A DNA stretch of 64,000 bases from Nageia nagi (Eukaryota; Pinophyta). The stretch is taken from NCBI GenBank assembly GCA_050084985.1, contig JBITNC010000001.1:145824001-145888000 (forward strand), written 5' to 3'. This document shows, one piece after another, positions 34,800 to 48,329 of this stretch. Position 1 is the first letter of the stretch, and the number at the start of each line of letters is the position of its first letter. The notes beneath the pieces are model-generated. The model searched no databases. It had not been told where the DNA came from and was given only the letters and a program-made list of their open reading frames with translations. The position numbers and the translations under genes were made by a program.

Positions 34800-36430
34800 G
34801 ATGTGGCTAGAGCATAAGGAGACCAAGGCAAGAATTGAATAAGGTCATAATAAAAAATAAGTATCCCTTTCCAATAATTGATGACTTATTTAATCAATTA
34901 AAATGAGCCTCTATTTTATTAAAAATTGATTTGAGTTTAAGTTATCATTAACTAAGGATTGAATAAAAAGACACTCATAAGATTGTAATCTAAACTAGAT
35001 ACAAAAACTATAAATTCATTGTACTTATTTTTAGGTTAACCAATTCCCCTACAGTATTTATGAGATTGATGAATAGTGTGTATAAAAATTACCTTGATAA
35101 GTTCATTTTCGTATTTTATGATGATATTAAAATATAGTCTAAGATATATGAAGAACATGATCAACACCTATGATAGCCCTAGAGATGTTAAGAGAAAAGA
35201 AATCTTATAAGAAATTATCAAAAGATGAATTATGTACTTCAAAGGTACATTATTTAGGGCATATCATCTCTCATAATGAGGAAGCCATTGATGCCAAGAA
35301 AATTGAAGCCATTAAGGATTATACAAGACCAACAAATGTTCATAAAATTAGGAGCTTTATGCATTTGGTAGATTATTATAGAAGGTTTGTGCAAAACATT
35401 TAAAAAATTACTTACCAAATCATATAAATTCAGTAAAAATAGAAGGCATTCTATTATATTTATAAGTATGAGGAAGCCTTTGAACTCCTCAAGAAAAACC
35501 TAACTATAATAGTTATCTTAGAATTACCTAATATTGATGGTAGTTTCCTTATTTGCACCAACACTTTGTTGAAATACCTTAGAGGTATGCTAATGTAAGA
35601 GAAGTCTATGATTACGTATAAATATAATAAATTAAAGGATCATGAATGCAACTATGAAATGCATGACTTGGAACTTGCTACAATTATACATTCCCTTAAG
35701 ATGTGATAACATTACCTGTTAGGTAGACCTTTTCAATTTTATTATGATCATCAAAGTTTGTAGTATATACTTACTTAACAAAATGTAAATGCTAAGTAGC
35801 GAAGATGGATGGAGTTCATAACTATGTATGGATTCAAAATTAAGTACATAAAAGGGAAGGAAAATAAGGTAACCAATCCATTAAGTATAAGAAAATATTT
35901 AACTACATTCTCTTATTCCCTTAATAACATCTTAGAAAGGATTGAAAACTTTTATAGTCATGATAAACATTTCCTAGATTAGAGAAGAAAGAATAATATG
36001 AATCCCAAAAATAAATTATTTATTTATAATCATATACTTTTACTCTTTCAAAATAGAGTACTTATATCAGAAGATGTAAGCATTATGAATATGGTGATGT
36101 ACCAGGTACATCATCAAAATTATTCCATTAACCCCAAGAATATCAAAATGAGGGAACACCTCAAACAATACTACTACTATTTGATAAAGAAAAAGGATGT
36201 CACAAATACATTGTCAAATTTTTAGAATATTACAACGTGAAGGGTACACATATGCATCTTATTGGATAACATTATTTGAATGATATACCTAGCCAAAAGT
36301 GGTATATTATCAATATGTATTTTATCATTAGGCTATAAATAACTAGATACCATCACAATGCTATATTCATAGTCATTGATAAACTTATGAAAATGGTTTT
36401 TATTATGCCTTGAAATACAATAAATGAAAG
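34800..36430 (+). mobile_element. E4: Ty3/gypsy pol relic (RT-RNase H-integrase start)
   Basis: RT: NKVIIKNKYPFPIIDDLFNQ (about 34830), SYHQLRI, FRLTNSPTVFMRLMNSVY, FIFVFYDDIKI (the Y/F-x-D-D box read F-Y-D-D at about 35108), then an open 78-codon frame (35170-35403) with VHYLGHIISHNEEAID and HKIRSFMHLVDYYRRFV. RNase H: HDLELATIIHSLK and HYLLGRPFQFYYDHQSL (about 35665-35760). Integrase: zinc-binding region around 36130-36250 and VIDKLMKMVFIMP at about 36375-36412, the second strand of the core. No LTRs, gag or protease were found. Closest in style to chromoviral pol. Confidence 0.8.
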
Positions 36431-37343
36431 GATAAGGAAATATAAATGCCTAGGAATTAAAATACATAATATTTTATATGCATTATAAAAAATAAAATAG
36501 GCATAAAAATAAAAATGAAGTAATGGAATACTCCATTTAAATTGTTTACTACCATTTTATTTATAAGAGATTAATTACTATTACCATATGAATAGTTTTA
36601 AATATTTATTAAAGGGGAAATCCTTTCACTTGGTATAGAAAAAAAATTGATATGTAGAGACTGATATTATAGATATGTTTATGGGTTATAAATTGATGAA
36701 GATACCAAAAATTTATTATATAAATAGTACTATGTGAATGTTTAGAAGGCATGTTAATCTAGAATGATACATTTTGATTAATTTTGAATTATGGTGCATT
36801 TGGTATTTTGTCAACAATTTTTCTCCAAACTTCATGCAACTTTAGTAAAGGCTAAAGTGTCAAAACTTTTCAACGAGAATATTTTGAAGGATATCAAAAA
36901 ATTTAAATATAAAAGAATTAGGGAATTTCATATTATTCTCATTTATGAGATGGATCCTATATAATTCTCATTAGATAAACTTGCATTGATTTAAAATTGT
37001 TATCATTCGACTGTATTATGGATATAAATAGGTACAAAATCTTTTAGGTAGGTTATATAAGAAATTTGAGGGTGTACTATAAGAGTTGGTATCTTGATTA
37101 TGATTATATTTACCAATGAAGTAAGCCATAATTCCCTCATAATTGAATGTTGTTAATTTTTTATTTGTTATCTAATTTTAGTTCTTTCAATTATTTTATT
37201 TCTTTAGTAGTTGAATTACCTATTTAATTTTTGTACTTTATATATGTTTGTTATTTCCTTCATGAAATAAGTACTTTTTATTTAAATCTACATTTGTTTT
37301 AATTAGCAATATCCTTTCTTTGCATTTTGTAATTAATTTCATA

Positions 37344-37346
<3 letters not shown>
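36431..37346. other. AT-rich stretch, nothing secure
   Basis: A TATA-like gatataaatagg at about 37018 and a ttggtatc string near 37088 are present but there is no matching second LTR, so neither is called. Confidence 0.35.

Positions 37347-37418
<72 letters not shown>
37347..37418. repeat. Perfect (AT)36 microsatellite
   Basis: 72 bp of uninterrupted AT, in contrast with the heavily mutated surroundings. Confidence 0.95.
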
Positions 37419-37422
<4 letters not shown>

Positions 37423-40400
37423 AGCAATATTAGATATTATATAACTTCCTTAATTGCACTCTATTTCATGATTTAACAAGGATAGGAAGGGATGATTTTA
37501 TGTATTTCATAAATATTCAAATTTGTATTATATTAACAAAGAAAGTAATATATTTCTTGAAATCCATTTTGTATTTTATAATTAATTTTATTAGAAAGCT
37601 AGATTTTATATTGCCTAAATTCCATCTTTATTTACCTCCCATTTTACATTCAATTTATCAAATCATTAGGGTAGAAAGTGATAGCTTGGAAACTCCATAC
37701 ACATTGATTTTGAATTTGGATTTAGTTATCTCATTCATCTATTTAAAAAATAAAGTGAGTTGGATGGATATAGAGCTGAATTTTTTGATAAAATGAGATG
37801 TCATCATGCTATGAATATTATTCACAATCAATCTTTCATAAGTGGATATTGTACATAATACCCAAATTAGTTCACTTCAAGATATTGTATTTCATAAAGG
37901 CAACCCATTCTATGGTCCACATGTATGTTCTTACATAAAATAGTCTATTATGGGTATTCATAATCACACATGATGCAAACATCATTTATAATAACTTGGA
38001 TGAATGATATTACCTTCTTTTGAATCCTCATGAATTGGATTAGTCCAATTATCAATAAAAGTTAAAATAAAATAATATTGAATAAAGCTTAACTATAATT
38101 GGGTACTGAAATATACATAATGTTATCATAAATTACTCCATAATGTTATAAGACATATGTTATCATAGATTACTCCATAATGTTATAAATGCACTTTGTT
38201 TAAGTGTTATTAGATATAAATTAGTAATAATCATATACCTCTAAAAATTATTTCATAATAGTATAAATTAAAAAATATATTGCATAGGGTGCAATAGTAA
38301 CTACATGTTACATATTATATTGACAAATCCATTTTGTTGTATACTTCATTAGATCTATCTCATGTATTATTATCATTATATTTTTGTAAAGTTTATTTTA
38401 GTACTCTATAATTAACTAAATCCAATCAAAAATATATTTTTCTTTTATGTATTATTATAATTAGGAAAATGTATAATGCCTATCATGTTCTACTATAACT
38501 AGTAAGACACATTCATGCATGACTAATAGTTTGATCTATTTTCATATTTATATACTTTCCTTAGTTTCAATGCTATGTTATATTTAGATACATTACTATG
38601 ATAATTTTATTTAAACTCAATTGACTCTATTATTTTTCTATCATTATATTCATAAGTACATGTTGAAAACTAAATAGTTGTTGGTTGATATTTATATGTT
38701 ATTTTTTATATAATAACCCCCACATATTATATTGATTTACATTAACATATCAATTGAATCCCTTGCACAATTAATTATGAGGAGTGAATAACATTTATGC
38801 ATAATGTTTATTGTAAACATGTTGATCATGATAAAATTTGTCCATATAGTTCCAACATCATCATGTAAAATTAATTGTATAATTACTTAACACATAGAAA
38901 TATCATTTCATGAAATTTCTTATCAAACATAATAACATAAAGATCAATCTCATGATAATTACCATCTTATAATTCATGAAGGCATATTTATAATAGTCTC
39001 AAAGATTATAGGAGGTTGAGATTATGTAGGAAGAACATGCTTTCCCATTTAGTGTTGTATGTGCATGGAGTAAATCCTCAGACAAGTTTGGGATGAGAGA
39101 TAGTTTTGAACCCAATGATACTACTACAATCCCATTTTTGGGATATAACTCCACTTTTCATCGAAGAATGAACTTGTAAACCATAGTTTTTCTCTTTATG
39201 TACTCATTTCATTTATATTGTAAAATTAGTATGGTTGTAGAATCTTCTTATTTTGTTGTACTAATCTATATAAGGTGTATGGATATAAATATGATTATTT
39301 TTGAAAAGAAAAATTAAATAATATTTATTAGAATGATTCCACTAAAGAATATGTTATAGTCCAATGTAAGGAAAAAGTAACATATAATTACATTGGATCT
39401 AACTTTCAACATGAATATATTTATTTGCAACTACTATGTAGTTTCTCTAAAAGATTACTTAATGTATGCTTATATTGTTCATAATAACTAGACTCCGAAT
39501 AATGCTTGAAGTTAGAAATATTTTATAATTACTAGTAGGTTAGGTATATTATAAAAGTTTATGAAGAGGTTATTAAAAAACCAATTATGTAGATGAAAGC
39601 ATGTTGTATCCTTCAATTTTTCCAATCTATAATTACTACAAAAAAAGAAATTTATATGAATGATTTTGATGAAAATATTATGAAAGTTTAAAATAATTTC
39701 ACTCTAGCTATTGAATCAATTTTAATAACTCTTAATATCTTATTAAAGCATAATGAACATAAGATTCTACCATGAAACTATTTAATTAATTCTAAAGGAT
39801 ATGAGATGGTAAAACTTCTATTTTTGTGCAATTAAGTATAATATTACTAAATGATTGCCTGGTAAAACCCTTAGTAAAATTGCTACTATGTATGGCATCA
39901 TCAAATTCCATGTTTCATACTAAACTAAAATAGTCTATGATTACATAGATAATTAACCTCTAAAATATAGGTAAAAAAAATATTTACGTATGGAATGTAT
40001 AACAAATAGGTGATTGAATTATAAGGTAATGGGATTAATAAACAATAGTGAAAGGGTTCATAAATACAGGGATAACTTATCCTATGAAAGGAGCTATATT
40101 TATATGGAAATTTCATACCAAATATAAGGATTGATTCTCTTTTCCTTAGTAAAGAATAATTTGGTTATAATTTTATTTTAGAGATTTGATTGTTTTAAAT
40201 TAGAGAACTAACCTTATGATTATGATTCAATAATATTAATGAAGTATGTGATAGTGATCAAGTAATGAAATAGAATAATTATTAGACTAGCTAAGGTCAA
40301 GCACTTAAAAGATTGATAAGATTCTATGATGATCCAAAGAGAATTAGCTTTACTCAAAATATTAAAGCAACTAGGATAAAAGTTAAAATAAAATCAATTC

Positions 40401-40774
40401 CCTTAGATTAAGGACTTTCATGGTAATTTTAAAAGCATGTCAATTTAAGAAACTCCAACCTTAGGATTATGATTGAGAATAAATAATTGAAGAATAATTA
40501 GACATATGAATAAGATAATAATAAGTGTTATAAGAAAAATAATAATTTATTATGATTATTTAATCTATATTAAATTTAATAGAATAATGATGAAATTGTA
40601 GTAAATAGTATTAATATGAAATATAACAATGATCACAATTGATCTAATTATGTAATACATGCTCCTATTCTTGATAGCATTTTCACCTATTTTTGATATA
40701 CAAAACCCTAAAATTTTAGACCTAATTTTTTTTATTAGGTAAAACACTCAAATGATCTAGGAATGGACCTAGGA
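37419..40774. other. 3.3 kb of AT-rich sequence without recognised features
   Basis: No sustained frame or transposon motif. A short tandem pair (atgttatcata.attactccataatgttata at about 38118 and 38157) is the only repeat noticed. The ORFs at 37500 (98 codons) and 39925-40116 lack motifs. Confidence 0.4.
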
Positions 40775-41572
40775 TGTAACGATCCAGCCAATTACATTGT
40801 TAATACTTGAGTACCATCAAGGTCTTAATAAGATTCAATTTGAATTAAGCTTTGTGATGATGACTTTTAAATAGTTATATGCTTTATTTATCTCAATTTG
40901 ATGTTGGCTTCGAGATGTTTGACATAGGCCATAGGTTAAACCAAGATGGAAAGTGAGGAAAAGACCCAAGGAATCAAGGGTAAATTAGTGATAAGAATAA
41001 AGGGTAAGAGTGAGGAAATGATTAGCATTGGTTCATTGACAAACCCTAATGACCATCATAGATCATGTAGTTGCATGGTATAATAATTAGTCATGAATAT
41101 TAATTTTCATGATGAATGTATGTTTGTGTATGTGTGTGGATTAACAATTATAATGCATATTGAGGTGACCATCATAAGTAAGATGTGTGGTTGATTTCTT
41201 GTTATGAATTTTTGTAATTTAGATTCAAAAAGGAAGGTCAAGGAATATTCCCTTCTTTTGAATTCAAATTTTGACTTATAGTTGTTAGTAAATTAATGTG
41301 ATAATTAAAAATAGTAAATATAAAGGACTAAGGTCATTTTGTGATGTTACAAAATATTTAATGGTTGATGAAAATAATTGATTGATGACCCTACCTATTT
41401 TATTTCCTTATGTTAGGTATAGGTAATATTTGGTACTAATTTGTCAGTTAATAAAAAAGGTTCAAAAGTATGTAATACCACTACAATTATCAACAACTTT
41501 AATCAAACCTAACCCAACACTTATTGAAGGAATTAGGAGACATTCATTTGTATATACTTAAACCTCCTTGGC

Positions 41573-41580
41573 TATAAATA
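41573..41580 (+). promoter_or_regulatory. TATA box of the E3 5' LTR
   Basis: TATAAATA in the context CCTTGGCTATAAATAGTAGG, 798 bp from the LTR start and conserved in position with E1 (785 bp) and E5 (~827 bp). It predicts transcription starting near 41605, leaving about 3.85 kb as R plus U5. Confidence 0.65.
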
Positions 41581-42189
41581 GTAGGGGTGGAACATTAGGA
41601 AAACACCTATCTCTTATTATTTTATTCTTGTTATTCTCAAGATTGGGTATAGAGTTACATGAAGAAAAGAAGCCTCTCTCTCTCCAAGTTTAGGTGCATT
41701 CTTTTCCATTTTAAATAATAAATCTAAGATGCTTAGTTAAATTAGCCCTATATTGATGTTATTTAATAATTTCTATGAAAGTTTTATTTGATAAAGATTC
41801 TTAGAATTAATTATTTATAAGAGGTCTTGTACCATTTAAAGGGACTTATTTCTTATTTTGCTAACATATTGCATGTGATGGTTGGTATCTTGTATTTTCT
41901 TAAAAAATTAAAGGAGTGTGGTCATATTCCTTTTAATTTAAAAATATTGGTGGTAATTCTTGAGTACAAGAGTATTATATATTTTTTACTATTTTGATGA
42001 GACTAGTCAAATAATTCCTAACATGAGTTGGTCATGGGAGCCTATGCCTTGGATGAAATTTGCTAGTCTTTCTTTGTATCTTTACTTTACTCCCTTGCAT
42101 GCATATTACCATGGAATAGTGATCTCAAATTTTATAGGAAAGTATTATTTCCTACTTCATGATAAGCCTCCATGATTTCTTTATGAGCT

Positions 42190-42680
42190 TTCATGTAATT
42201 TTACACTAGAAGGATAGCTGTCAAAAGTTTTTAGAGTTTTGTTTAATTTTGATAACTACACCCCTTTTCAAATATCCATTTTATGCATATTCCATCATCA
42301 TTATAGTCTATGAAATATATATATGGTCAAATAATTTCCTAACCCTATGTATAAATTTACATAACAAGCCTTTGCCTTCATAACCATAATATTTGATAGG
42401 ATATCATTTCAAATACTCTTTGATGGTCCTCAAAACCTTCTTGATGTGCTCTCTCGATAGTACATGTTGGAAAAGTGCAAGTAAAGGTTTTAGAGCTTGA
42501 TTGTGTGCCCATTTAGATATCTATTTTGTGCATATCCTATCATCACTAGAAACCATTTTTATGGATCTTCATACCTCCTTCACGAGATCATGCAATAGTA
42601 CACTCTAGGAGAATGTTGATAAAGTTTGTAGAGTTTGGCTTTATACCTAATGTTGTTTGCATAAAAGGATCCATTGTTGA
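42190..42680 (+). repeat. Diverged tandem repeat inside the E3 LTR
   Basis: About two and a half units of ~155-230 bp. Shared blocks are a gtacat/gtacactct start, ggaaaagtgcaagtaaaggttt/gataaagtttgtagagtttg, then cccatttagatatctattttgtgc followed by atatcctatcatca. Old and uneven. Confidence 0.55.
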
Positions 42681-45458
42681 TGTAGATCAACATAAATTCC
42701 CATAAATTAATACCATATCTCCTCCCTTTGGAAGATGAAACCATGAATGAGGTCACCTAATTCTATCATGTAAATTATGGTAAGAACAACATTTTATTTT
42801 CCACTTCCTATGTAGACTTATAAAATGGATCTATGATGTATTGATCAGTAAATAGTACTAAATTTATTTGGTCAACTTTCATACTACAATTATATTTATA
42901 TAACGAGACATTTTCCCTCAATATGTATAGGAGAACCATAATTACTCTATGGAAAACATTGTATATGTTAATAAACAATAGCATTATAATACTAGGAATA
43001 ATGCTAAATATGTCACATATTTATTTTTCTTCTCATTAATGGAAAACCATATGGATTAGTGCTACCCTCTATGTTAAATCTGATTTTGGAGAACCATTGA
43101 AATATAAAGTCTTGTATGAAACCACTTTACTCAATGTTTTCCAAATATTTAATTACAAATAATATATGGTGACCAAATTTTACATTTTTCTATATTGAAT
43201 AATGGACATACTATATTAATAAGGTGAATTTGTGTCAATTCCTAGGTATGAAGTGAAGTAAGAAAACAATAATATATAGAGATATTCAATGGATATTTTC
43301 AATAATTTTTATACATAATACCTTAGTAAAAGTCTATAATAATAGTGCAGTTGCTATGATTAGTTATGAGAAAGAGTGTGTGAAATTTATTTGATTAAAT
43401 GTCATAGAATGTATGTAGCATCACTAAAGGAATGAAAGATGAATATTTAGTATGATAATATTATAATGTTATGTGAGTAAGATTCATACACACCCCATGA
43501 CTATGGAAGGGAGGTAACCATAAATCCTCCTAAGGTCCATAAAATGATTTTGAAATAATGAGATGTTGTATATCATTTGCATTAAGGTCATATATTTACA
43601 AAAGGGTTATCATGATCCTCAAACTCTTCACCTCATAGTACTCAAACCCTTTTCCAATGGTCCATGGAGAAGTTTGATGATCGAAGATGGATGAAGGTAA
43701 ATTTACAATGAGGCAAAGATGTCTTAATGAACAATTTTCTATGGCCTGACTTGTAAATAAGACCTAATTATGCTTTAATGAGGTTACAATCTTATTTGTA
43801 TCTTAAGATTATTTGTAATTATTATTACTTCCTTTTTATTAACCTATTCTTGTAATATTTAATGAAATTTATTTTCATTAATTTTCATTAAAGGATGGAT
43901 GGTATTATGAGATTCTTTAGTTCAGACTCTATAGTTAATAAATAGATGTATCTTGTTAATTCAATGATTCTTGTTCCTTTTAATTTGCTTAGACATTAAT
44001 GGATGAATGTTGTAATTGAATAGGGTTATACAGTACCATCAAGTTTTCATGACATCTAATATGAAATAAATATAGTACATGGCTATAACAAGATCATTTG
44101 ATTTAATAGAGATTGAAAAATATTATTGATAAATGTGTTTACAAAGGTCTCTAATTTTAGGATATCAATAAGATCAATAACCCTAATAAACCTTAACAAA
44201 TTGAAAAAGATCCCAACTTATATTTATGGTTCTAAATTAAGGTTTGGAATAAATTAAGAAATGTTAGGGATCATTTGTATCAAAATGGGAATGAATGGAA
44301 TTAATTGGGAACTAATAGCATAATTTCAAATCCTATGGGAATACTTGGATAGTCAAACAAGGTAAAATGATTGACATGAAATGAAGGCTAGGAAAGAAAA
44401 CCATAAGGAATTAGTTCTACCAAAAAGGATATTTTTGTATGGATTTGATAATAAAAAAATTGTAGAGAATATTCGTTAGTTAAACCTCCCTTCCTACATG
44501 ACATTGTAAAAGAATATTCCTTGAGTATGGACCACTTTCCATTACACTTCCTTTATAGTAGTGTTTAACTTTAGTGTCATCTCAAGACACATTACTAAAC
44601 ACTAGTATGAGGACTTTTATAAAGTGGTTTTAATTACAAAGTACCATGTGTATGGGATATTTATAGAACTATAGATGTCTTGTGACTTACTAAACAAGTT
44701 ATTTTGAGTGTTCCTGCATACAATATGGTATCATTAGGTTATGGGTGGTTTTTATTTTATAACCTTACTTAAAATTAATTAGACTATACAAACCACTTGA
44801 GGGTATTATTTTGATACCCATGAATCCCTAAGATATGGGCATAGAGATTCCAAATTCCATTGTGATCCTAGCCGATAGGTATGGGAAAGCTAGTATCTCA
44901 TATCCTTGATAAGGTATCAAATGATGATAATAATTGATAAAACTATGGTTGTTGAGTGAAGATAATTTAGTAGTCATACTACTTGTAGTTAAGCACATAG
45001 AAGTATGATGACTATTCCATAGGTGATAATGTTTTCTAATCATAAGGATGTTTGCCTTAGAAGAACTTATAATTCAAAGTGTTACCATCAAGTAAGGATA
45101 TGTAACCTAGTGGATGTACATTTTATTGAGTGATATGGGCCCTAAGTAGGAAACCACTATGCCATATCCAAAATATTTATTACATAGTTTGTGTAGTGGA
45201 AATGGTGTGATCACATTTTAGTCATCTCCTTAACAAGATGATCATTATGGAGTGAACACTAGAAGAGATGTAATCATTGTTGAATAATCTAGACTTTATT
45301 CAATCTTACCATGTGGGTATTGACTAGCTAGCAACATTGAAAAGCTCATGTGGATCACCTCAAACCATTCCTAGAACTTTAGAGTGTTTAAAATAAATAA
45401 AAAAATTATGTCTAAAATTTAGGGTTTTACATATATAGAATAAGTGGATGTATTACAT

Positions 45459-45470
45459 TGGTATCAAAGT
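45459..45470 (+). other. E3 primer-binding site (tRNA-Met type)
   Basis: TGGTATCAAAGT one base after the LTR, against the plant consensus TGGTATCAGAGC. Confidence 0.75.
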
Positions 45471-45599
45471 ATCAAGTTTAAACTCTTAAGCCTAAGGTCC
45501 ATGATTCATTTGCTATAAGATTTTAGGAAGTCAATATAAGTATGCTTGAGACTAATAACAATACCATTTGGTGGACTCAAATTATAACAATCCCATTAC

Positions 45600-46900
45600 A
45601 TGTAACAAGAGCTTAAGGAAACCAATGAAAAGGTGTTAGAAATGGCCTTCTTGTGAATGCCAATACCAAAGAAAACCAAAGAACTATTAGGATCCAAAAT
45701 GAAAATGGTAGAGGATGAAATGCTATAAATGGAATAATGAGGAATGGTAATAGAAGGGTTCTTAATAACTAGAATGAGAGTTTTTCAAGTCATTCCATTT
45801 GAAATAATGATGGAGAAGAATTCATCATGAAATTACAAGAGTAAATGGTGGAGTAGAAAGAAATAATAAAATAATATATTGAATCCACAAGGTAAACCTC
45901 CAAGAGAACATATTCCAGAATAAGTAAGACCTAAAGGGATGGATGCTCAAATATAAGAAAGAATTGAATAAGAACTTGCAATAAATCTAAAGAAAGATTA
46001 GATTCAAAAATTTGATGGTAAGCTAAAATGTGAACAAGTATAAGTGTGGTTAGAAGAAGTAAAAACATACTTCTTGATGAAAAAATTCTCACTAGAGACC
46101 AAAAAGATATGGGTAACCTACAATTTTTAGGATATTTCTCTAGAATGGTGGAATGCATATAAGATTGAGCATAGAATCTAGTACCTGAAGTGGCCAGAAT
46201 TCATTATAGCATTTTGTAAGAGATTCATTCCTTACATGTACTATGATAGAGATTATGAAGAATACTATACTTTTTAGCAAGGATCCATGAGTGTTTAAAG
46301 TTATCATCAAAGATTTTTCAAACTTCTTAAACATGTCCAAAAAAATCAAAATTATATAAAGGTTCATAGATTTCTTGTGGGATTAGATCCCAAGATCAAA
46401 ACTATGGTAAATGTATTGAATCCCAAAATGTTAGAAAAATCATATGACATTACAAAAATGGAAGAAAGTAACTTGGGAATCATAGACACCCTTGTAAACT
46501 ATAAGATTCTAGATGAAAAAGATAAGAAAATCCATCAAAAAAATCATAGTATAGAGCATCAAGTACAATAGACAAGTAATAATAAATATAATCATGGTTA
46601 TAAGGATGGTAATCACTCCAGATTTGAGAAATGACCATTTGGGAACAAAGGCTTTAAGAAGAAGAATTTTCAAAGAAAGAATTAGTAGTTTTGTAAAAAC
46701 ATCAAAATCTTAGAAATGGAAATCAAGTTTTTAGAAACCATGGTCAAGGGTTTCAAGGCAATCAAAATACACTAAGAGATAATTTTCTTAAATAAAAGAT
46801 AGCTCCTTGAAATGGATGCTAGAAATATGGAGGAGTGCATTATGCAAGTTAATGTCCCTTGAAGATAGATCTTCCCAAAGAGCATAGAATCTTTATAGCA
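45600..46900 (+). pseudogene. E3 gag
   Basis: Capsid-type text is spread over several frames: at about 46040-46200 a W-x-E-E...D...L-E...W-W-N block; then an open 64-codon stretch (46377-46571) reading VGLDPKIKTMVNVLNPKML. A nucleocapsid finger lies at about 46810-46860, C-x2-Y-G-G-V-H-Y-A-S-x-C, in which the second Cys of the CCHC finger reads Tyr. Many stops and at least two frameshifts; no product expected. Confidence 0.7.
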
Positions 46901-46959
46901 ACTAGATCATTATAGACTAGAAGATAATCCAAACCTCTTCAAATCTCTAGTAAAATTTC

Positions 46960-47270
46960 TAATAAATATTTTAAGATTTTGATAGATTATGGTACTACAT
47001 ATAGTTTTATTTCACATTACTTAGCTAAGCACATGTCAAAGATACCAAAATTTTTGACAAATGGGTGGCAAGTGGAGTTTGGATTAGGTTAGAAATACCT
47101 TGTTAGAAAATGCATTAGGGATGTTGAACTAAAATTACCCAAAGGGTCTATTGTGTGAGATTTATATGTGGTTACTCTAGCTTCTTACAATATCATTTTA
47201 GTCATGGATTGGTTGATGGCCCAAAAAGCTTTGATTTAATTTTAGGAGAGATGGGTAGAATACATCAATG
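46960..47270 (+). pseudogene. E3 protease
   Basis: LIDYGTTYSFISHYLAK (46978 on) is the D-S-G-A-T-H-S-F-I active-site strand with Ser changed to Tyr. WQVEFGLG and YNIILVMDWLMAQKALI (about 47190-47240) complete the aspartic protease fold signature. The downstream linker has EYKDLFLEDIP and INLAPRVEHISRTLYKM before the RT. Confidence 0.8.
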
Positions 47271-47639
47271 TATCTAAAAATTGGTACATGATGTATAGTG
47301 ATCAAGGATCTTTTGAACCCTATTTGATCACAGCCATGCAAGTTAAAATAAGCATTAGAAAAAGAGAGATGATTTATTCAGTCAAGGTTAAATAAGTAGA
47401 ATAAGAGGATAAGGAGCTAGATTTGCTAAATAAGTACCCTATGTTAAGAGAATATAAAGATTTATTTCTTGAAGATATACCTTAATTACCCCCAAAACAA
47501 GAGTTTAATTTCTTAATAAATTTAGCACCAAGAGTTGAACATATTTCTAGAACCCTATATAAAATGAATACCCTTGAGATGTAGGAGTTAAATGTACAAT
47601 TGCAAGATTTTTAGAGAAAGTGTTGATAAAACCAAGTGT

Positions 47640-48260
47640 ATCACCATGGGGAGCTTCTATGTTGTTTATGAAAAAGAAATATGGAACTCTACAATTGTGA
47701 ATTGATTATAGGACATTGAATAAGGTAACCATAAAAAATAGGTATCCTTTACATTGGATTGATGACTTGTTCAATCAACTCAAAGATGCTACTATTTTAT
47801 CTAAGAGAGATCAAAGATCAAGGTATCATCAATTAAGAATTAAGGGATCATACACACATAAGATATCTTTTAAAAGTAGGTATGGACACCATAAGTTTGT
47901 TGTATTACCTTTTATGTTAATGAATACCCATATAACATTTATGAACTTGATGAATAGTGTTTATCAAGAATACCTACATAAGTTTGTATTGGTATTTTTA
48001 GATTATATCCTCATATACTCAAAGAATGAGGAGGAACATAATTATCATCTAAGGTTACCTCTAAAGGTGTTGAGAAGAAATCAATTATATGGAAAACTAT
48101 CAAAGTGTGACTTTTATGTTTCCCAAATTTAGCATCTAGGTCACATATCTCTCTAGAAGGAATTTCAATTGATCCCAAGAAACTAGAAGCAATAATGAGT
48201 TGGTTTGCACAAACAAGTGTCACTAAGGTAAGAATTTTTATGGGATTAGTTAGGTACTAT
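47640..48260 (+). pseudogene. E3 reverse transcriptase
   Basis: The opening VSPWGASMLFMKKKYG (about 47640-47690) is followed by a 138-codon open frame (47716-48132): NRYPLHWIDDLFNQLKDAT, RSRYHQLRIKGSYTHK, and KFVLVFLDYILIYSKNEEEH. The catalytic F-L-D-D box reads FLDY, so the second catalytic Asp is lost, and the first catalytic motif reads S-K-R-D-Q-R-S where K-I-D-L-R-S is usual. The text then continues past a stop with the G-H-x-x-S/V block and YYRRFV-like YYXRFVKKFSK near 48255-48290. Not functional. Confidence 0.9.
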
Positions 48261-48329
48261 TGAAGGTTTGTAAAAAAATTCTCAAAGATAGAAAATACTA
48301 TCACAAGCCTTAAAAAGAAAAATAAGGTA

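Larger units (their letters stand above)
40775..45457 (+). repeat. E3 5' LTR (4,683 bp)
   Basis: Begins TGTAACGATCCAGCC and ends GATGTATTACA just before the primer site. The first 420 bp match 50311-50731. The complement of its last ~800 bp matches 57253-58040 and 59092-60510, for example the ccacatg...ctagctag block and the atagttttatc...atgggtat block. The complement of its first ~800 bp matches the right ends of the E1 LTRs and E5. Confidence 0.8.

Noticed and set aside
37010-37100. TATA-like box followed by a ttggtatc string resembling an LTR and primer site
   Set aside because: No matching LTR copy or terminal dinucleotides; chance in AT-rich DNA is likely.
36431-40774. Possible host gene in the longest transposon-free stretch
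   Set aside because: No splice-consistent frame, no conserved motif and no codon-like pattern on either strand.
44828-45043. 71-codon minus-strand ORF
   Set aside because: Within the E3 LTR. Related text in E7 and E8 is conserved as DNA but the frame is not kept.
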